In this document: one piece after another, positions 38,342 through 47,250 of the stretch
Position numbering within the stretch: the first letter of the stretch is position 1
Layout: every line of letters begins with the position of its first letter
Assembly: GCA_963791635.1 (NCBI GenBank)
Contig: CAWBTC010000008.1
Coordinates: 1-64,000, forward strand
Source: VFMC01 sp963791635
Lineage (GTDB): Bacteria > Actinomycetota > Acidimicrobiia > Acidimicrobiales > Ilumatobacteraceae
Length of the DNA: 64,000 nt
Direction: 5' to 3'
The notes under the pieces: generated by a model
What the model was told of the DNA's origin: nothing
The model's input: only the letters and a program-made list of their open reading frames with translations
Databases searched by the model: none
Translations under genes and position numbers: made by a program

Positions 38342-38932
38342 ATGGCTGGACCTCGGGTTCTCGTGATCGACAGCTACGACAGCTTCGTCTACAACCTGGT
38401 CCAGTACCTCGGGGAGTTGGGCGCCGATCCGATCGTGGTCCGCAACGACGACGTCACGGTCGCCGAAGCGCTCGAGCTCGCGCCCGACGCGGTGCTCGTC
38501 TCGCCCGGTCCCGGCCGCCCCGAGGACGCCGGCATCATCTGCGCCGCGATCCCGGCGTTCGGCGAGCGCGGCATCCCGGTGCTGGGCGTGTGTCTCGGCC
38601 ATCAGGCGATCGGCTACGTGTACGGCGGCACCATCGAGCAGGCCCCGCATCTGATGCACGGCAAGACCTCGCACATCGAGCACGAGGGTGCCGGGGTGTT
38701 CGCCGGTCTGCCCACACCGCTCACCGCCACCCGCTACCACTCGTTGGTGATCGCACCATCGTCGATGCCCGACTGCCTCGAGGTGACGGCGACCACGGCA
38801 GACGGGATCGTGATGGGCGTCCGCCACCGAGAACTGCCGATCGAGGGTGTGCAGTTCCACCCCGAGAGCATCCTCACCGCGATCGGGCACGACCTGCTGC
38901 GCAACTTCCTCGGCTCCGTCGCCATCGCCTGA
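38342..38932 (+). CDS. trpG: Glutamine amidotransferase of anthranilate/aminodeoxychorismate synthase
   Basis: The 196-residue class I amidotransferase has the nucleophile in LGVCLGHQAIGYVYGG, the oxyanion strand VLVSPGPGRPEDAG, and the His/Glu pair of VQFHPESILT. It supplies ammonia from glutamine to TrpE or PabB; one protein often serves both. Position next to crgA and the pknB block is conserved in actinobacteria, where it is separate from other trp genes. The start at ATG 38342 follows a -10 hexamer without room for a ribosome binding site. Confidence 0.92.
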   Translation: MAGPRVLVIDSYDSFVYNLVQYLGELGADPIVVRNDDVTVAEALELAPDAVLVSPGPGRPEDAGIICAAIPAFGERGIPVLGVCLGHQAIGYVYGGTIEQAPHLMHGKTSHIEHEGAGVFAGLPTPLTATRYHSLVIAPSSMPDCLEVTATTADGIVMGVRHRELPIEGVQFHPESILTAIGHDLLRNFLGSVAIA

Positions 38933-38960
38933 ACGTCCGACGCGACGCGCACGTCATCGC

Positions 38961-38996
38961 CGGCGCTCGTTCAGGGGCCGGCGCTCGTTCAGGGGC
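38961..38996. repeat. Perfect 18-bp tandem duplication over the pknB stop
   Basis: CGGCGCTCGTTCAGGGGC occurs twice with no gap. The pknB stop codon (TCA on the plus strand, 38989-38991) lies in the second copy and is therefore duplicated downstream, so the protein sequence is unaffected. It is 29 bp after the trpG stop, in the gap between the convergent genes. Confidence 0.85.
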
Positions 38997-41073
38997 CGAC
39001 GGTGGTGGACGTCGTCGTGGTGGTTGTCGACGATGTCGTGGACGGTGGAATGGTGGTCGTCGTCGTGGTGGTCGATGTCGTGGTCGGTGCCACTGCCCGG
39101 CCGACCTGCAACCCAACGGCCGAACCCGGGGCGACCAGGTTTCCGCCCGTCGGACTCTGCGCCATCACACGACCGTCGTTGGCATCGCCGGCCGGCACGT
39201 TCACATAGGTGACGTTGACCGTGAGGTTCTTCGTCGTGATCTGGTTCTTCGCGGTGGCTTCGGTGAGTCCGACCACCGGCGGTACCTGTACCTGCACCAC
39301 ACCGGTCGAGACGAACAACGTGATCGGTGAACCCGCGGCGAGCTCGCCGCCGAAGGCGGGCTCGGTGCGAATGGCAGATCCGGCGGCGACATCCTCGTTC
39401 GGCTCGGTCTGGACCGTGACGACGAACCCGAACGACGCGCCCTCGAGCAGACGCTTGGCCGCATCCTGGGTCAGGCCCGTGACCTCCGGGATCAGCTCGG
39501 TGTCGGGTCCACCCGAGAGCACGATGGCGACGATCTCGCCCGGTTTGAGCAGCTCATCGGCGGCGGGCACCGTGCGAATCACGGTGTCCTTGGGCTGGTC
39601 GCTTGCCTCGCTCGTCACCTCTCCGGGCAGGAACTGGGCCTCTTGGAGGATTCGCTTCGCTTCCTCCAAGTTCTGACCCACCACGTTCGGCACCGGCGCT
39701 GGCTGGAGCACCGGCTGGAAGAACACCTTCACTGTCGAGTCGAGCTCGACGACCGTGTCGGCCGCTGGATCGGTCTGCCAAACCTGGTTCTCCGGCGTGG
39801 CCGGATCGGCCGGGTTGGCGAGCGGCACCTGCTCGATCGTGAGCCCTGCCGCCTCGAGCGCGGTGGACGCAGCGACGAAGTCGAGCCCCACCACCTTGGG
39901 GATGGCGACCGTGGTCGGTTCGACCACTTCTTCGTCACCGTTGGTGAGGGTGTTGTAGAGCAGCACGCCACCGATGACCAGCGCGATCACTGCAATGAAC
40001 CCGAGCACGGCGTAGAGACCGTTGCGGTTGGGTGGCTGGTACTGCACGGGCGCCTGCGGTTCGGGCATGCGCTGCTGGGGGATGGCGGTCGTGCGGGCTT
40101 GCTGTGCCGCCGATGCGTAGGTAGCTGCACCGGCCGACTGTGACGGAACGGCCGTGGTGCGCGCCATGGTGGTGGTGGCGACGTTGGCTTGCGGAGGAGC
40201 GGTCGGGGTGATGCCGGCCAGCGCTTGCACGGACTCACCGGCACGGAACCGACGAAGGTCATCGCGCAGCGCGTCGGCATCCGCGTAGCGCATGTCGGGG
40301 CTCTTCGCGAGCAACTTGGCGACGATCGCCTCGAACGGTCGCGGCACGTCGGCCACGAGCTGGTTGAGCGGTTGGGGTGCGTCGTGCACCTGCTTGTAGG
40401 CGATGCCCACCGGGTTGTCGCCGGTGAACGGCGGCTTGCCGGCCACCATCTCGTACAGCACGATGCCGAGTGAGTACAGGTCGCTGCGCGGATCGGGCTG
40501 GGCGCCCTGTGCCTGCTCGGGCGAGAAGTACGTGGCGGTTCCCATCACCGAACCGACCTGAGTGAGGTTGCTCTCGGTGGGAGCGTTCATCGCTCGAGCG
40601 ATGCCGAAGTCGGCCACCTTCACCGCTCCGGCGGTGCCGATCAGGATGTTCGCGGGCTTGATGTCACGGTGCACCACGCCGTTGCGGTGAGCGAAGCTCA
40701 GCGCGGCGGAGACCTCGCTCGCGATCTCGGCTGCTTGCACGGAACTGACGTGGCCGTTGGCGCGCAAGATGTCTGCGAGGGTGCGTCCGGGCACGTACTC
40801 CATCGCCATGAAGTAGGTGTTCGAGTACTTGCCCCAGTCGTAGACGCTGACGATGTTGGGGTGATTGAGATTGGCCGCTGACTGGGCCTCGCGGCGGAAA
40901 CGTTCGACGAAGTTCGGGTCGGTGGCGTATTCGGGGAACAGCACCTTGATCGCAACCGGACGGTCGAGCAACACGTCGCGCGCGAGGAACACGTCGGCCA
41001 TGCCTCCACGGCCGATGCGGTTCTGGATCTCGTAGCGGTCGTTGAGGACGATGCGCTCGTTGTTGTTGGTCAC
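38989..41073 (-). CDS. pknB: Ser/Thr protein kinase with PASTA domains
   Basis: The 694-residue protein has an N-terminal kinase domain (about 10-275): IGRGGMADVFLARD, VAIKVLFPE with the ATP-binding Lys, VVHRDIKPANILIG, VADFGIARAM and GTATYFSPEQAQG. A juxtamembrane stretch leads to one helix (LYAVLGFIAVIALVIGGVLLY) and four extracytoplasmic PASTA repeats (VPNVVGQNLEEAKRILQEA type), which bind peptidoglycan fragments. The C-terminus adds a Thr/Ser tail of about 35 residues that classical PknB lacks. GTG 41073 is preferred because AGGAC lies 5-6 nt upstream and the kinase homology follows at once; 41112 is a longer alternative. It is the last gene of the cell-wall operon, and no pknA is present. 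Confidence 0.93.
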   Translation of the reverse strand: MTNNNERIVLNDRYEIQNRIGRGGMADVFLARDVLLDRPVAIKVLFPEYATDPNFVERFRREAQSAANLNHPNIVSVYDWGKYSNTYFMAMEYVPGRTLADILRANGHVSSVQAAEIASEVSAALSFAHRNGVVHRDIKPANILIGTAGAVKVADFGIARAMNAPTESNLTQVGSVMGTATYFSPEQAQGAQPDPRSDLYSLGIVLYEMVAGKPPFTGDNPVGIAYKQVHDAPQPLNQLVADVPRPFEAIVAKLLAKSPDMRYADADALRDDLRRFRAGESVQALAGITPTAPPQANVATTTMARTTAVPSQSAGAATYASAAQQARTTAIPQQRMPEPQAPVQYQPPNRNGLYAVLGFIAVIALVIGGVLLYNTLTNGDEEVVEPTTVAIPKVVGLDFVAASTALEAAGLTIEQVPLANPADPATPENQVWQTDPAADTVVELDSTVKVFFQPVLQPAPVPNVVGQNLEEAKRILQEAQFLPGEVTSEASDQPKDTVIRTVPAADELLKPGEIVAIVLSGGPDTELIPEVTGLTQDAAKRLLEGASFGFVVTVQTEPNEDVAAGSAIRTEPAFGGELAAGSPITLFVSTGVVQVQVPPVVGLTEATAKNQITTKNLTVNVTYVNVPAGDANDGRVMAQSPTGGNLVAPGSAVGLQVGRAVAPTTTSTTTTTTTIPPSTTSSTTTTTTSTTVGP

Positions 41074-41157
41074 GTAGGTCCTACTTGGCGTGTGCGCGAC
41101 GGGAGCGTGCACGCTGGCGCCCGGTGCGGTGTTGCGAGGATATCCAGCTGGGGGTGC

Positions 41158-42715
41158 TCACGGCTGCGCGCCCGGTGCGGTGGTGGGCACTGCGGCCACA
41201 GGTGCCGCGGCTGCTGAGGCTTCGGTGGCGAAGAGGTAGTCGAGCACCTGCTTCGCGATCGGGCCGGCGAGCTTGCCGCCGGTACCGGCGCTGATCTCGT
41301 CGTTGGTGCCTTTCAGCATCACTGCGATCGCGTAGCGCGGCGTCTCTGCAGGAGCAAAGCCGATGATCCACGCGTGTGAGCGCTGCGGCTCCCCTGCGGC
41401 GTTCAGCTGCGCCGTGCCGGTCTTGGCTGCGGCCTGGATGCCGCCGGCGAGCTGCATCTGGCGACCGGTGCCCTGGTTCACCACGCCCACCATCAACGAG
41501 TTGAGGGTGGCGGCCGTAGTGGGCGAGATCGGGGTCTTCCACACCTCGGGTTCGGTGCGCTCGAGCACCGAGCCGTCGTGGAAGCGGGTGACGTCCACCA
41601 CGTGTGGCGCCATCATCCGGCCACCGTTGGCCACGGTGGCCGCGACCATCGCCATGTGGATCGGCACCATCACATCGCTGCCCTGGCCGAAGCCACCGAT
41701 CGCGAGCAGCGGGAGTTGGTCGGTGAAGTCCTCCACCTCCCCGAAGGAGCTGGCGACGGCGCCGGGCAGGTCGATCGGGATGCGTTCGCCGATGCCCCAC
41801 GCCTTGGTACCGGCCACCATCCGCTCGGGACCGAGCTCTTCGGCCAACCGTGCGAACGGGATGTTGCAGCTTCGGAAGAAGACCTCCACCATCGTCCCGC
41901 CGCAGGCCTTGCCCCCGTAGTTCTGGATCGGGTCGGTGGTCTGCTGCGGCACCCATTGGGTCTCGCTCGGCCACACCCGCTCGAGCGAGGTGACGCCGTT
42001 CTCGAATGCGATCGCGGTGGTGATCACCTTGAAGCTCGAACCCGGCATGTACCGCTCCTGGTACGTGTTCGCCAACAGCGGCTTGCCGGGGTAGGCGTTG
42101 AGGAAGTCGAACACGTCGGTCGCCTCCTTGCCGTCCGGCACCACCACTTGGTTCGGGTCGTAGGTCGGGAAGCTGTACATCGCGATCACGTCGCCGGTAC
42201 TCGGTTCGAGCACGACGACCGAGCCCTCGCGCTCGATGCCCGTCGCGGGGTCGATCAGTGCCTGGCGGGCCACGTCTTGCACGTCGGCACGGATGTTGAG
42301 CACCACCGAACCGGAGAGGTCCTGGCCGCTGAAGATGTCGCCGAGACCCTTGATCTGTTGCTGGGACGTGGTGCCGGAGAGCACGTCGGTGTGCACCTTC
42401 TCCACCTGCGTGCTGCCGAAGGCGAACGTGAAGTAGCCGGTGACGTTGCCGAACAAGCGAGCCCTTGGGGTACACCCGGATGTACTCGAGCTCGGCACCC
42501 GGGTCCTGCACCGGTTGGCTGAGCGCGAGCACCTCCCCGTCGGCAGAGATGATCGGCCCGCGCGGTCGGTTGAAGTCGCGAATCGTTTGGCGGTCGTTGC
42601 GCGGGTCGGCGGTGAGCTCTTCTTCGCGGCCCACCTGGAGGATGTTGAGTTGCACGAACAACGCCACGTAGCAGAGCAGCAGACCGATCGCGAGACGTCG
42701 GATGCGGGTGTTCAC
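41158..42715 (-). CDS. pbpA: Class B penicillin-binding protein, one frameshift
   Basis: The protein starts (ATG 42715) with a cytoplasmic stub and helix LAIGLLLCYVALFVQLNIL, then FNRPRGPIISADGEVLA. After EYIRVYPKGS the frame changes near 42460, where an extra T splits the conserved GSLFGNVTGYF. The rest holds the transpeptidase motifs SSFK (MPGSSFKVITTAIAF), SCN (FFRSCNIPFARLAEELG) and KTGTAQL. The full product of about 519 residues matches actinobacterial PbpA, which cross-links peptidoglycan with RodA. Because this gene is central to growth, the insertion is probably a sequence error. It is 4 nt overlapped with rodA upstream and 84 bp from pknB. Confidence 0.88.
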
Positions 42716-44106
42716 CGGGTCGCCTTCCGGGCGCGCCTGGCGACGATGCGTTCGCGTCGTGCGGCCGTGCGTGCCTCATAGCGTTCACCGATCGTGAGAT
42801 CGTCGGGTACCTCGCCGAGGCGGCGGGCGCTGGAGTCGCTGATCCGCATCAAGAGTGCGAGGAGGATGTAGTTGGCGAGCAGGCTGGAGCCGCCGTAGCT
42901 CACGAACGGCAGGGTGATGCCGGTGAGCGGCACGACGCGGATGACGCCGCCGATGATGATGAACGCCTGCAGGCCGATGATCGTGGTGAGGCCGGTGGCG
43001 AGGATCTTCTCGAAGGGCCGCTCGGCGCGGGTGGCGATGCGAAAGCCCGCACCGATGATGAGCATGAACGCGATCAGCACCGCGGTGGCGCCGAACAGCC
43101 CGAGCTCTTCGCCGACGGCCGCGAAGATGAAGTCGTTCTTCACTTCGGGGATCTTGTTGGGGCTGCCGAGGCCGAGACCGGTGCCCTCGATGCCGCCGTT
43201 GGAGAGCGCGAACATGGCTTGCACGATCTGGTAGCCGCGGCCTTCGTACTGCGGCCACGGGTCGAGCCAGATCGCGACGCGGGTCTGCACGTTGCCGAAC
43301 GTGAGCCAGGCGACGTACGCCGCACCGGCGAAGAGGATCGTCCCGATCACGAGGAAGCTCGTGCGCTCGGTGGCCACCCACAGCATCACGACGAAGAGGG
43401 CGAAGAACAGCAGCGAGGCACCGAGGTCCTTGAGGCCCACCATCACCACGACCGAGAATGCCCACGCGAGAGCGATCGGCAGCAGGTGGCGCGGCTCGGG
43501 CAGGCGGAGCGGGCCGACCTTCCACGTGTTCGCGGCGATCAGTTCGCGCCGCTCGGCGAGGTAACCGGCGAAGAACAACGCGAGGCAGATCTTGGCGAAC
43601 TCACCCGGCTGGAAGTTGATCGGGCCGATGCTCACCCAGATGCGAGCGCCGCCGAAGCTGCGACCCACGCCGGGCACGAGCGGCAACAAGAGCAGCCCGG
43701 CACCGATCGCGAAGAACGTCCAGGTCTGGTGAGCGAGGTCGGTGGTGCGCTGCACGACGAACAGCACGAGCACGTAGGCCGCGATGGCGATGAAGGTCCA
43801 CGTGGTCTGCAGGCCGGCGAGTCGATCGTCGAGCCGGGTGATCATCACGTAGCCGATGCCGTGCAACAGCGCGGCCAGCGGCAGGAGCGTCGGGTCGGCG
43901 CCGCGGGCGAGGATGCGCGTGGCGATCGAGGCGATCACGAGCAGGCCGAGGGTGACACCGAGGAACGGCAGGATGATCGGCGGGATCTCTGCGTTCTTGC
44001 CGAGCGACGCAACCGTGTAGGCAGCGGCGGTGATGGCACCAGCCATCACCACCAGTCCGAGCTCGGTGCTGCGCCGAGCGGATGCGAGTGGCGACGGGGT
44101 GCTCAT
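42712..44106 (-). CDS. rodA: FtsW/RodA-family peptidoglycan polymerase
   Basis: The 464-residue membrane protein has about ten to twelve helices and the SEDS signatures GGARIWVSIGPINFQPGEFAKI, the catalytic-type Asp loop of VVMVGLKDLGASLLF, GGIEGTGLGLGSPNKIPEVKNDFIFAAVGEELG, and ITLPFVSYGGSSLL. It polymerises lipid II and partners the adjacent class B PBP. Start and stop each overlap neighbouring genes by 4 nt. The name follows synteny with mycobacterial rodA beside pbpA. Confidence 0.92.
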   Translation of the reverse strand: MSTPSPLASARRSTELGLVVMAGAITAAAYTVASLGKNAEIPPIILPFLGVTLGLLVIASIATRILARGADPTLLPLAALLHGIGYVMITRLDDRLAGLQTTWTFIAIAAYVLVLFVVQRTTDLAHQTWTFFAIGAGLLLLPLVPGVGRSFGGARIWVSIGPINFQPGEFAKICLALFFAGYLAERRELIAANTWKVGPLRLPEPRHLLPIALAWAFSVVVMVGLKDLGASLLFFALFVVMLWVATERTSFLVIGTILFAGAAYVAWLTFGNVQTRVAIWLDPWPQYEGRGYQIVQAMFALSNGGIEGTGLGLGSPNKIPEVKNDFIFAAVGEELGLFGATAVLIAFMLIIGAGFRIATRAERPFEKILATGLTTIIGLQAFIIIGGVIRVVPLTGITLPFVSYGGSSLLANYILLALLMRISDSSARRLGEVPDDLTIGERYEARTAARRERIVARRARKATR

Positions 44107-45227
44107 GGAGTGCTCGGCGTCGTCTCCGCGGGCGTGGTGGTCGGGATGGTGGTGGTGGTCGTGGTGCTCGTCGTCGTGGTCGTACTCGTGCTCGTGCTCG
44201 TCGTCGCGGGGACGGTCGTTGGCACCGTCGTGGCGGGCACGGGCTTGTCATCGTCGCCGAACGTGGTTGCGAGCGCCCACACGACCAGGAGGGTCAGCAC
44301 GACCGCGCCGACGAGGAACAACAGGAACGTCCGTGCGGTGATCTGGCGGCCGAGCTGTTGCTGGATCTTCGACTCCACCACGGGGTTCTCGAGCGTGGGC
44401 GGCACATCGGCGTCGGCCACGGTCATCGAGCGGGTGAGCGGCACCGTGTCGTCGTCGGCTGTGTCGTCTGGGATGGCGGCGATGTCGTCGGGGTCGAGGC
44501 CGTCCACCACATCCACCACGATCACGGTCACGTTGTCGCGTCCACCGTTGCTGACGGCGGCGGCAACGAGTGCGTCGGCGCAGGCTTGAGGCTGGACGTT
44601 GGCGAGGATGATCCGGTGGATCTCCTCGTCGTCCACCTCGTCGACGAGGCCGTCACTGCAGAGCACGAATCGGTCGGCCCTCACGAGCGGCATCAACCAC
44701 GAATCGACCCGCACGGTCGGCTCGATGCCGAGCGCGCGGGTGACGATGTTGCGGCGCGGGTGGGCTCGCGCCTCGGCCTCGGTGATGTGGCCGGTGGCGA
44801 GCAGTTCCTGGACGTAGCTGTGGTCGACCGTGGCGCGGGTGAGCTCGCCGGCGCGAGCGAGGTACACCCGGCTGTCGCCCACGTTCACGATCGCGAACTG
44901 CTCGGGCCGCACCTCGGTCGCCGGCAACACGGCGATGGCCGAGAGCGTGGTTCCCATGCCGCGTTGAGCGGCATTCACATGCGCGGTCTGGAAGATCGCG
45001 GCGTTGGCCTCGACCACCGCTGCAACGACGACGTCGGCGCTCGTGGCGCCGGCCTGCAGTCGATCGCGCATGGTGTTGGCGGCGAGCGCGCTCGCCACCT
45101 CACCGGCTTGGTGGCCGCCCATTCCGTCGGCGACGGCGAACACCATCGACTCTGCGACGAAGGCGTCCTCGTTCTCGTTGCGGACACGGCCCGGATCGGT
45201 GGCCGCGCCCCACAGCAGCGCAGCCAT
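44103..45227 (-). CDS. pstP: PP2C-type Ser/Thr phosphatase with extracytoplasmic Thr-rich tail
   Basis: The 374-residue protein has a PP2C catalytic domain (about 1-235): ATDPGRVRNENEDAFV, FAVADGMGGHQAGEVAS, FAIVNVGDSRVYLAR, LCSDGLVDEVDD and SNGGRDNVTVIVVDV, with metal-binding Asp residues in each. A linker, one helix (FLLFLVGAVVLTLLVVWAL), and a nearly pure Thr/Ser/Pro tail of about 45 residues follow. It reverses phosphorylation by PknB. The tail resembles that of PknB here, so both may be glycosylated or placed in the wall. The ATG overlaps the fhaB stop (TGATG). Confidence 0.92.
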   Translation of the reverse strand: MAALLWGAATDPGRVRNENEDAFVAESMVFAVADGMGGHQAGEVASALAANTMRDRLQAGATSADVVVAAVVEANAAIFQTAHVNAAQRGMGTTLSAIAVLPATEVRPEQFAIVNVGDSRVYLARAGELTRATVDHSYVQELLATGHITEAEARAHPRRNIVTRALGIEPTVRVDSWLMPLVRADRFVLCSDGLVDEVDDEEIHRIILANVQPQACADALVAAAVSNGGRDNVTVIVVDVVDGLDPDDIAAIPDDTADDDTVPLTRSMTVADADVPPTLENPVVESKIQQQLGRQITARTFLLFLVGAVVLTLLVVWALATTFGDDDKPVPATTVPTTVPATTSTSTSTTTTTSTTTTTTIPTTTPAETTPSTP

Positions 45228-45724
45228 CAGGCACCCTCCAGCACGGTGGACCCGATCTGCAGTCGATCGCCCACTGTCACTGTCTGCACGCTGCTGAGGC
45301 GGGCGCCGTTGAGGTAGCTGCCGTTGGTGGAGCCGAGGTCCTCCACATACGTGACGCCGTCGATCGTGTAGAGCCGAGCATGGTTGGCCGAGACGAACGA
45401 GTCGTCGGGGATGCAGATGGTGCAGGTGGCGAGGCGGCCGATGGTGAGCTCGCCGACGAGCGCGAACTGCGCACCCTTGCGTTCACGGGGCTGCACGACG
45501 ACGAGCCGGGTCACCTGTCCGCGACGGGCGCGCTTGCGGTTGTGCACCTGCGGTGGTGCAGGCGCGGGCATCGTGGGGTCCATCTCCTGCACGTGCGCCG
45601 GGAGGAGGTGACCAGCGCGCGGGCCGCGCACCTCGCTCCACACGGCCCACAGGACGCGCGCGAAGAACAGGTAGAGCAGCGCGAGCAACGCGTAGTTGAG
45701 GATCTCGAGGACGGAATCGGTCAT
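45227..45724 (-). CDS. fhaB: Membrane-anchored FHA-domain protein FhaB
   Basis: The 165-residue protein has an N-terminal helix (ILNYALLALLYLFFARVLWAVW), a linker with a Pro-rich run, and a C-terminal FHA domain: GELTIGRLATCTICIPDDSFVSANHARLY and YVEDLGSTNGSYLNG, with the phosphothreonine-binding Arg, Ser and Asn in place. In mycobacteria the homologue is a PknB substrate tied to PBP and RodA function. It overlaps fhaA by 4 nt upstream and pstP by 1 nt downstream. Confidence 0.92.
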   Translation of the reverse strand: MTDSVLEILNYALLALLYLFFARVLWAVWSEVRGPRAGHLLPAHVQEMDPTMPAPAPPQVHNRKRARRGQVTRLVVVQPRERKGAQFALVGELTIGRLATCTICIPDDSFVSANHARLYTIDGVTYVEDLGSTNGSYLNGARLSSVQTVTVGDRLQIGSTVLEGA

Positions 45725-46674
45725 GCCGACGCGGACGATGCCTCGAAGCGGAGATGAGAGCTGCCCAGGCTGATGATGTCGCCGTCGACGAGCACGCGCT
45801 GGCCGTCGATGCGCAATCCGTTGACCTTCGTGCCGTTGGTGGAGCCGAGGTCGACGATCGTGATCTCGGACCCGGGGTGGATCTCCGCATGGCGGCGGCT
45901 CACGTTCGGGTCGTTGAGCGAGATGGTGCACTCGGGCAGGCGGCCGATCGTGACCACGCGGTGGCCGACGGTGACGCGCTCACCGGAGGGGAGCTGCAGG
46001 CGACCGACGGCTGAGCCGATGCGATTCGGGTTTGCGGGCGCAACGGGGGCGGCGTCGAACTCGGGCGCCGGGGGAGCGATGGTGGCCCGAGGAGCAACGA
46101 CGGGGGCCTGAGGAGCGACCGGCGCGAACGGGTCGACGACCTGGGGTGCCTCGACGATCGCGAAGCTCTGGTCGTCGGTGTACGCGGACTCAGCGGGAGC
46201 CACTGGCGCGGCTGGTGCCGACGGCGCGGCTGTCAGCGGCGATGCGGGTGGTGCCGACGGTGCGAATGGTGCGAATGGTGCAAGGGGCGAGCCGACGGCA
46301 CTGTCGTCGCGCAGGTGCGAGGCGATGCCGAAGCGGCCCGCCTTGAGCGAGTTGTCGACGACGATGTCGACCGACACTGGTCCGACGAAGTGATAGCCCT
46401 CGTCTCGTGCGTACTCGCGGGCGGCTTCACCGAGTTCGTGGATGAGCGCATGCTCGATCTCCGCGAAGCCCGCGTGGTCACGCGGGCTGAGGTGGAACGT
46501 GAATGAGTTGGGCACCATGCGCCGACCTTTGACGTCGACACTGCGGTGATCGTCCATCTCACGCAGGAGACGGCGGCCGAGTTCGACGGGTCGGATGGTG
46601 CTGCTGCGAGAAGAACGCGAAAACACGGAGTCGACCATATTCCCTAAGGCACGCTCGAACGATTGCAGGCCCAT
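45721..46674 (-). CDS. fhaA: FHA-domain protein FhaA (DUF3662 + FHA)
   Basis: The 317-residue protein starts MGLQSFERALGNMVDSVFSR, the DUF3662 domain, followed by an Ala/Pro-rich linker (about 135-225) and a C-terminal FHA domain with VVTIGRLPECTISLNDPNVSRRHAEI and DLGSTNGTKVNG. In mycobacteria FhaA binds phosphorylated MviN at the membrane and regulates wall synthesis. It is the first gene of the six-gene operon. TACCCT on the minus strand ends 10 nt before the ATG, compatible with a near-leaderless start; no good ribosome binding site is visible. Confidence 0.92.
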   Translation of the reverse strand: MGLQSFERALGNMVDSVFSRSSRSSTIRPVELGRRLLREMDDHRSVDVKGRRMVPNSFTFHLSPRDHAGFAEIEHALIHELGEAAREYARDEGYHFVGPVSVDIVVDNSLKAGRFGIASHLRDDSAVGSPLAPFAPFAPSAPPASPLTAAPSAPAAPVAPAESAYTDDQSFAIVEAPQVVDPFAPVAPQAPVVAPRATIAPPAPEFDAAPVAPANPNRIGSAVGRLQLPSGERVTVGHRVVTIGRLPECTISLNDPNVSRRHAEIHPGSEITIVDLGSTNGTKVNGLRIDGQRVLVDGDIISLGSSHLRFEASSASA

Positions 46675-46818
46675 GACGGTTGCCAGGGTACTTGTGGTGA
46701 TCACGCCCGCGGACGCACCCCTCGACACCGGTTCTCGTTCACCGGGACACCCCGTGCTCATCGTCCGGCAACAGGGTTGGGCAGGCGGGATGGACTTGCT
46801 AGCGTGATGCTTCCACTC

Positions 46819-46904
46819 GGGCGAGTGGCGAAATGGCAGACGCGCTAGCTTCAGGTGCTAGTATCCGCAAGGATGTGGGGGTTCAAGTCCCCCCTCGCCC
46901 ACCA
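46819..46904 (+). tRNA. tRNA-Leu (CAG anticodon)
   Basis: An 86-nt cloverleaf: acceptor GGGCGAG pairs with CTCGCCC, the anticodon arm CTAGC-TTCAGGT-GCTAG exposes CAG, a long class II variable arm (ATCCGCAAGGAT) follows, and the T-arm is GGGGG TTCAAGT CCCCC. The terminal CCA is encoded. It is complete and is followed at once by a terminator and island DNA, so it is the probable attachment site of the right-hand element. Confidence 0.95.
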
Positions 46905-46932
46905 AAGGACCCCAGCTCAGCTGGGGTCCTTT
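46904..46932 (+). terminator. Perfect hairpin terminator after tRNA-Leu
   Basis: AAAGGACCCCAGCT, one base, AGCTGGGGTCCTTT forms a 14-bp perfect stem that starts on the last base of the tRNA CCA and ends in TTT. The A-run on the opposite side makes it potentially bidirectional. If the element's attachment core extends past the tRNA end, this stem may lie in it. Confidence 0.8.
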
Positions 46933-46949
46933 CGCGTCCCGGGAGGGCG

Positions 46950-46971
46950 ACTTCTACCGGACTTCTACCGG
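46950..46971. repeat. Two tandem 11-bp repeats next to tRNA-Leu
   Basis: ACTTCTACCGG occurs twice head-to-tail, 45 bp after the tRNA. It mirrors the CCAGGTACACA pair beside the tRNA-Ala scar in length and arrangement, so it is probably an arm-type site for the element's integrase. Confidence 0.5.
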
Positions 46972-47180
46972 AGCCAACCCAGGACACAGGTACGGGGACC
47001 TTGAAGGCTCGACATCGTCGGGCAGTCAGGCAGCTCCCGGGAGTCGCGTCCGAAGCTGACTCGCCGCCGTCGAGAGATGTGGCGAATTCTTCGATCAAGT
47101 GATCTATTGAGGCATTGCTCCCAAGCCATGTTCCACTTCCACCTTGACCGCTCATCCGGCATTTCCGAGGGATGATCTTC

Positions 47181-47194
47181 GGGGGGGGGGGGGG
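47181..47194 (+). repeat. Run of 14 G
   Basis: A homopolymer of 14 G lies in a gene-free stretch 60 bp upstream of the antitoxin promoter. It is unusual even in this GC-rich DNA and is prone both to slippage in the cell and to length error in sequencing. It does not lie in a convincing coding frame. Apart from it, the tandem repeats and the promoter, 46933-47250 holds nothing recognised. Confidence 0.7.
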
Positions 47195-47250
47195 CGCCCT
47201 CGGAAGCTTGTGACGCAACTCTCAAGTGTGCGTCGTCTTGGCCCGATACC

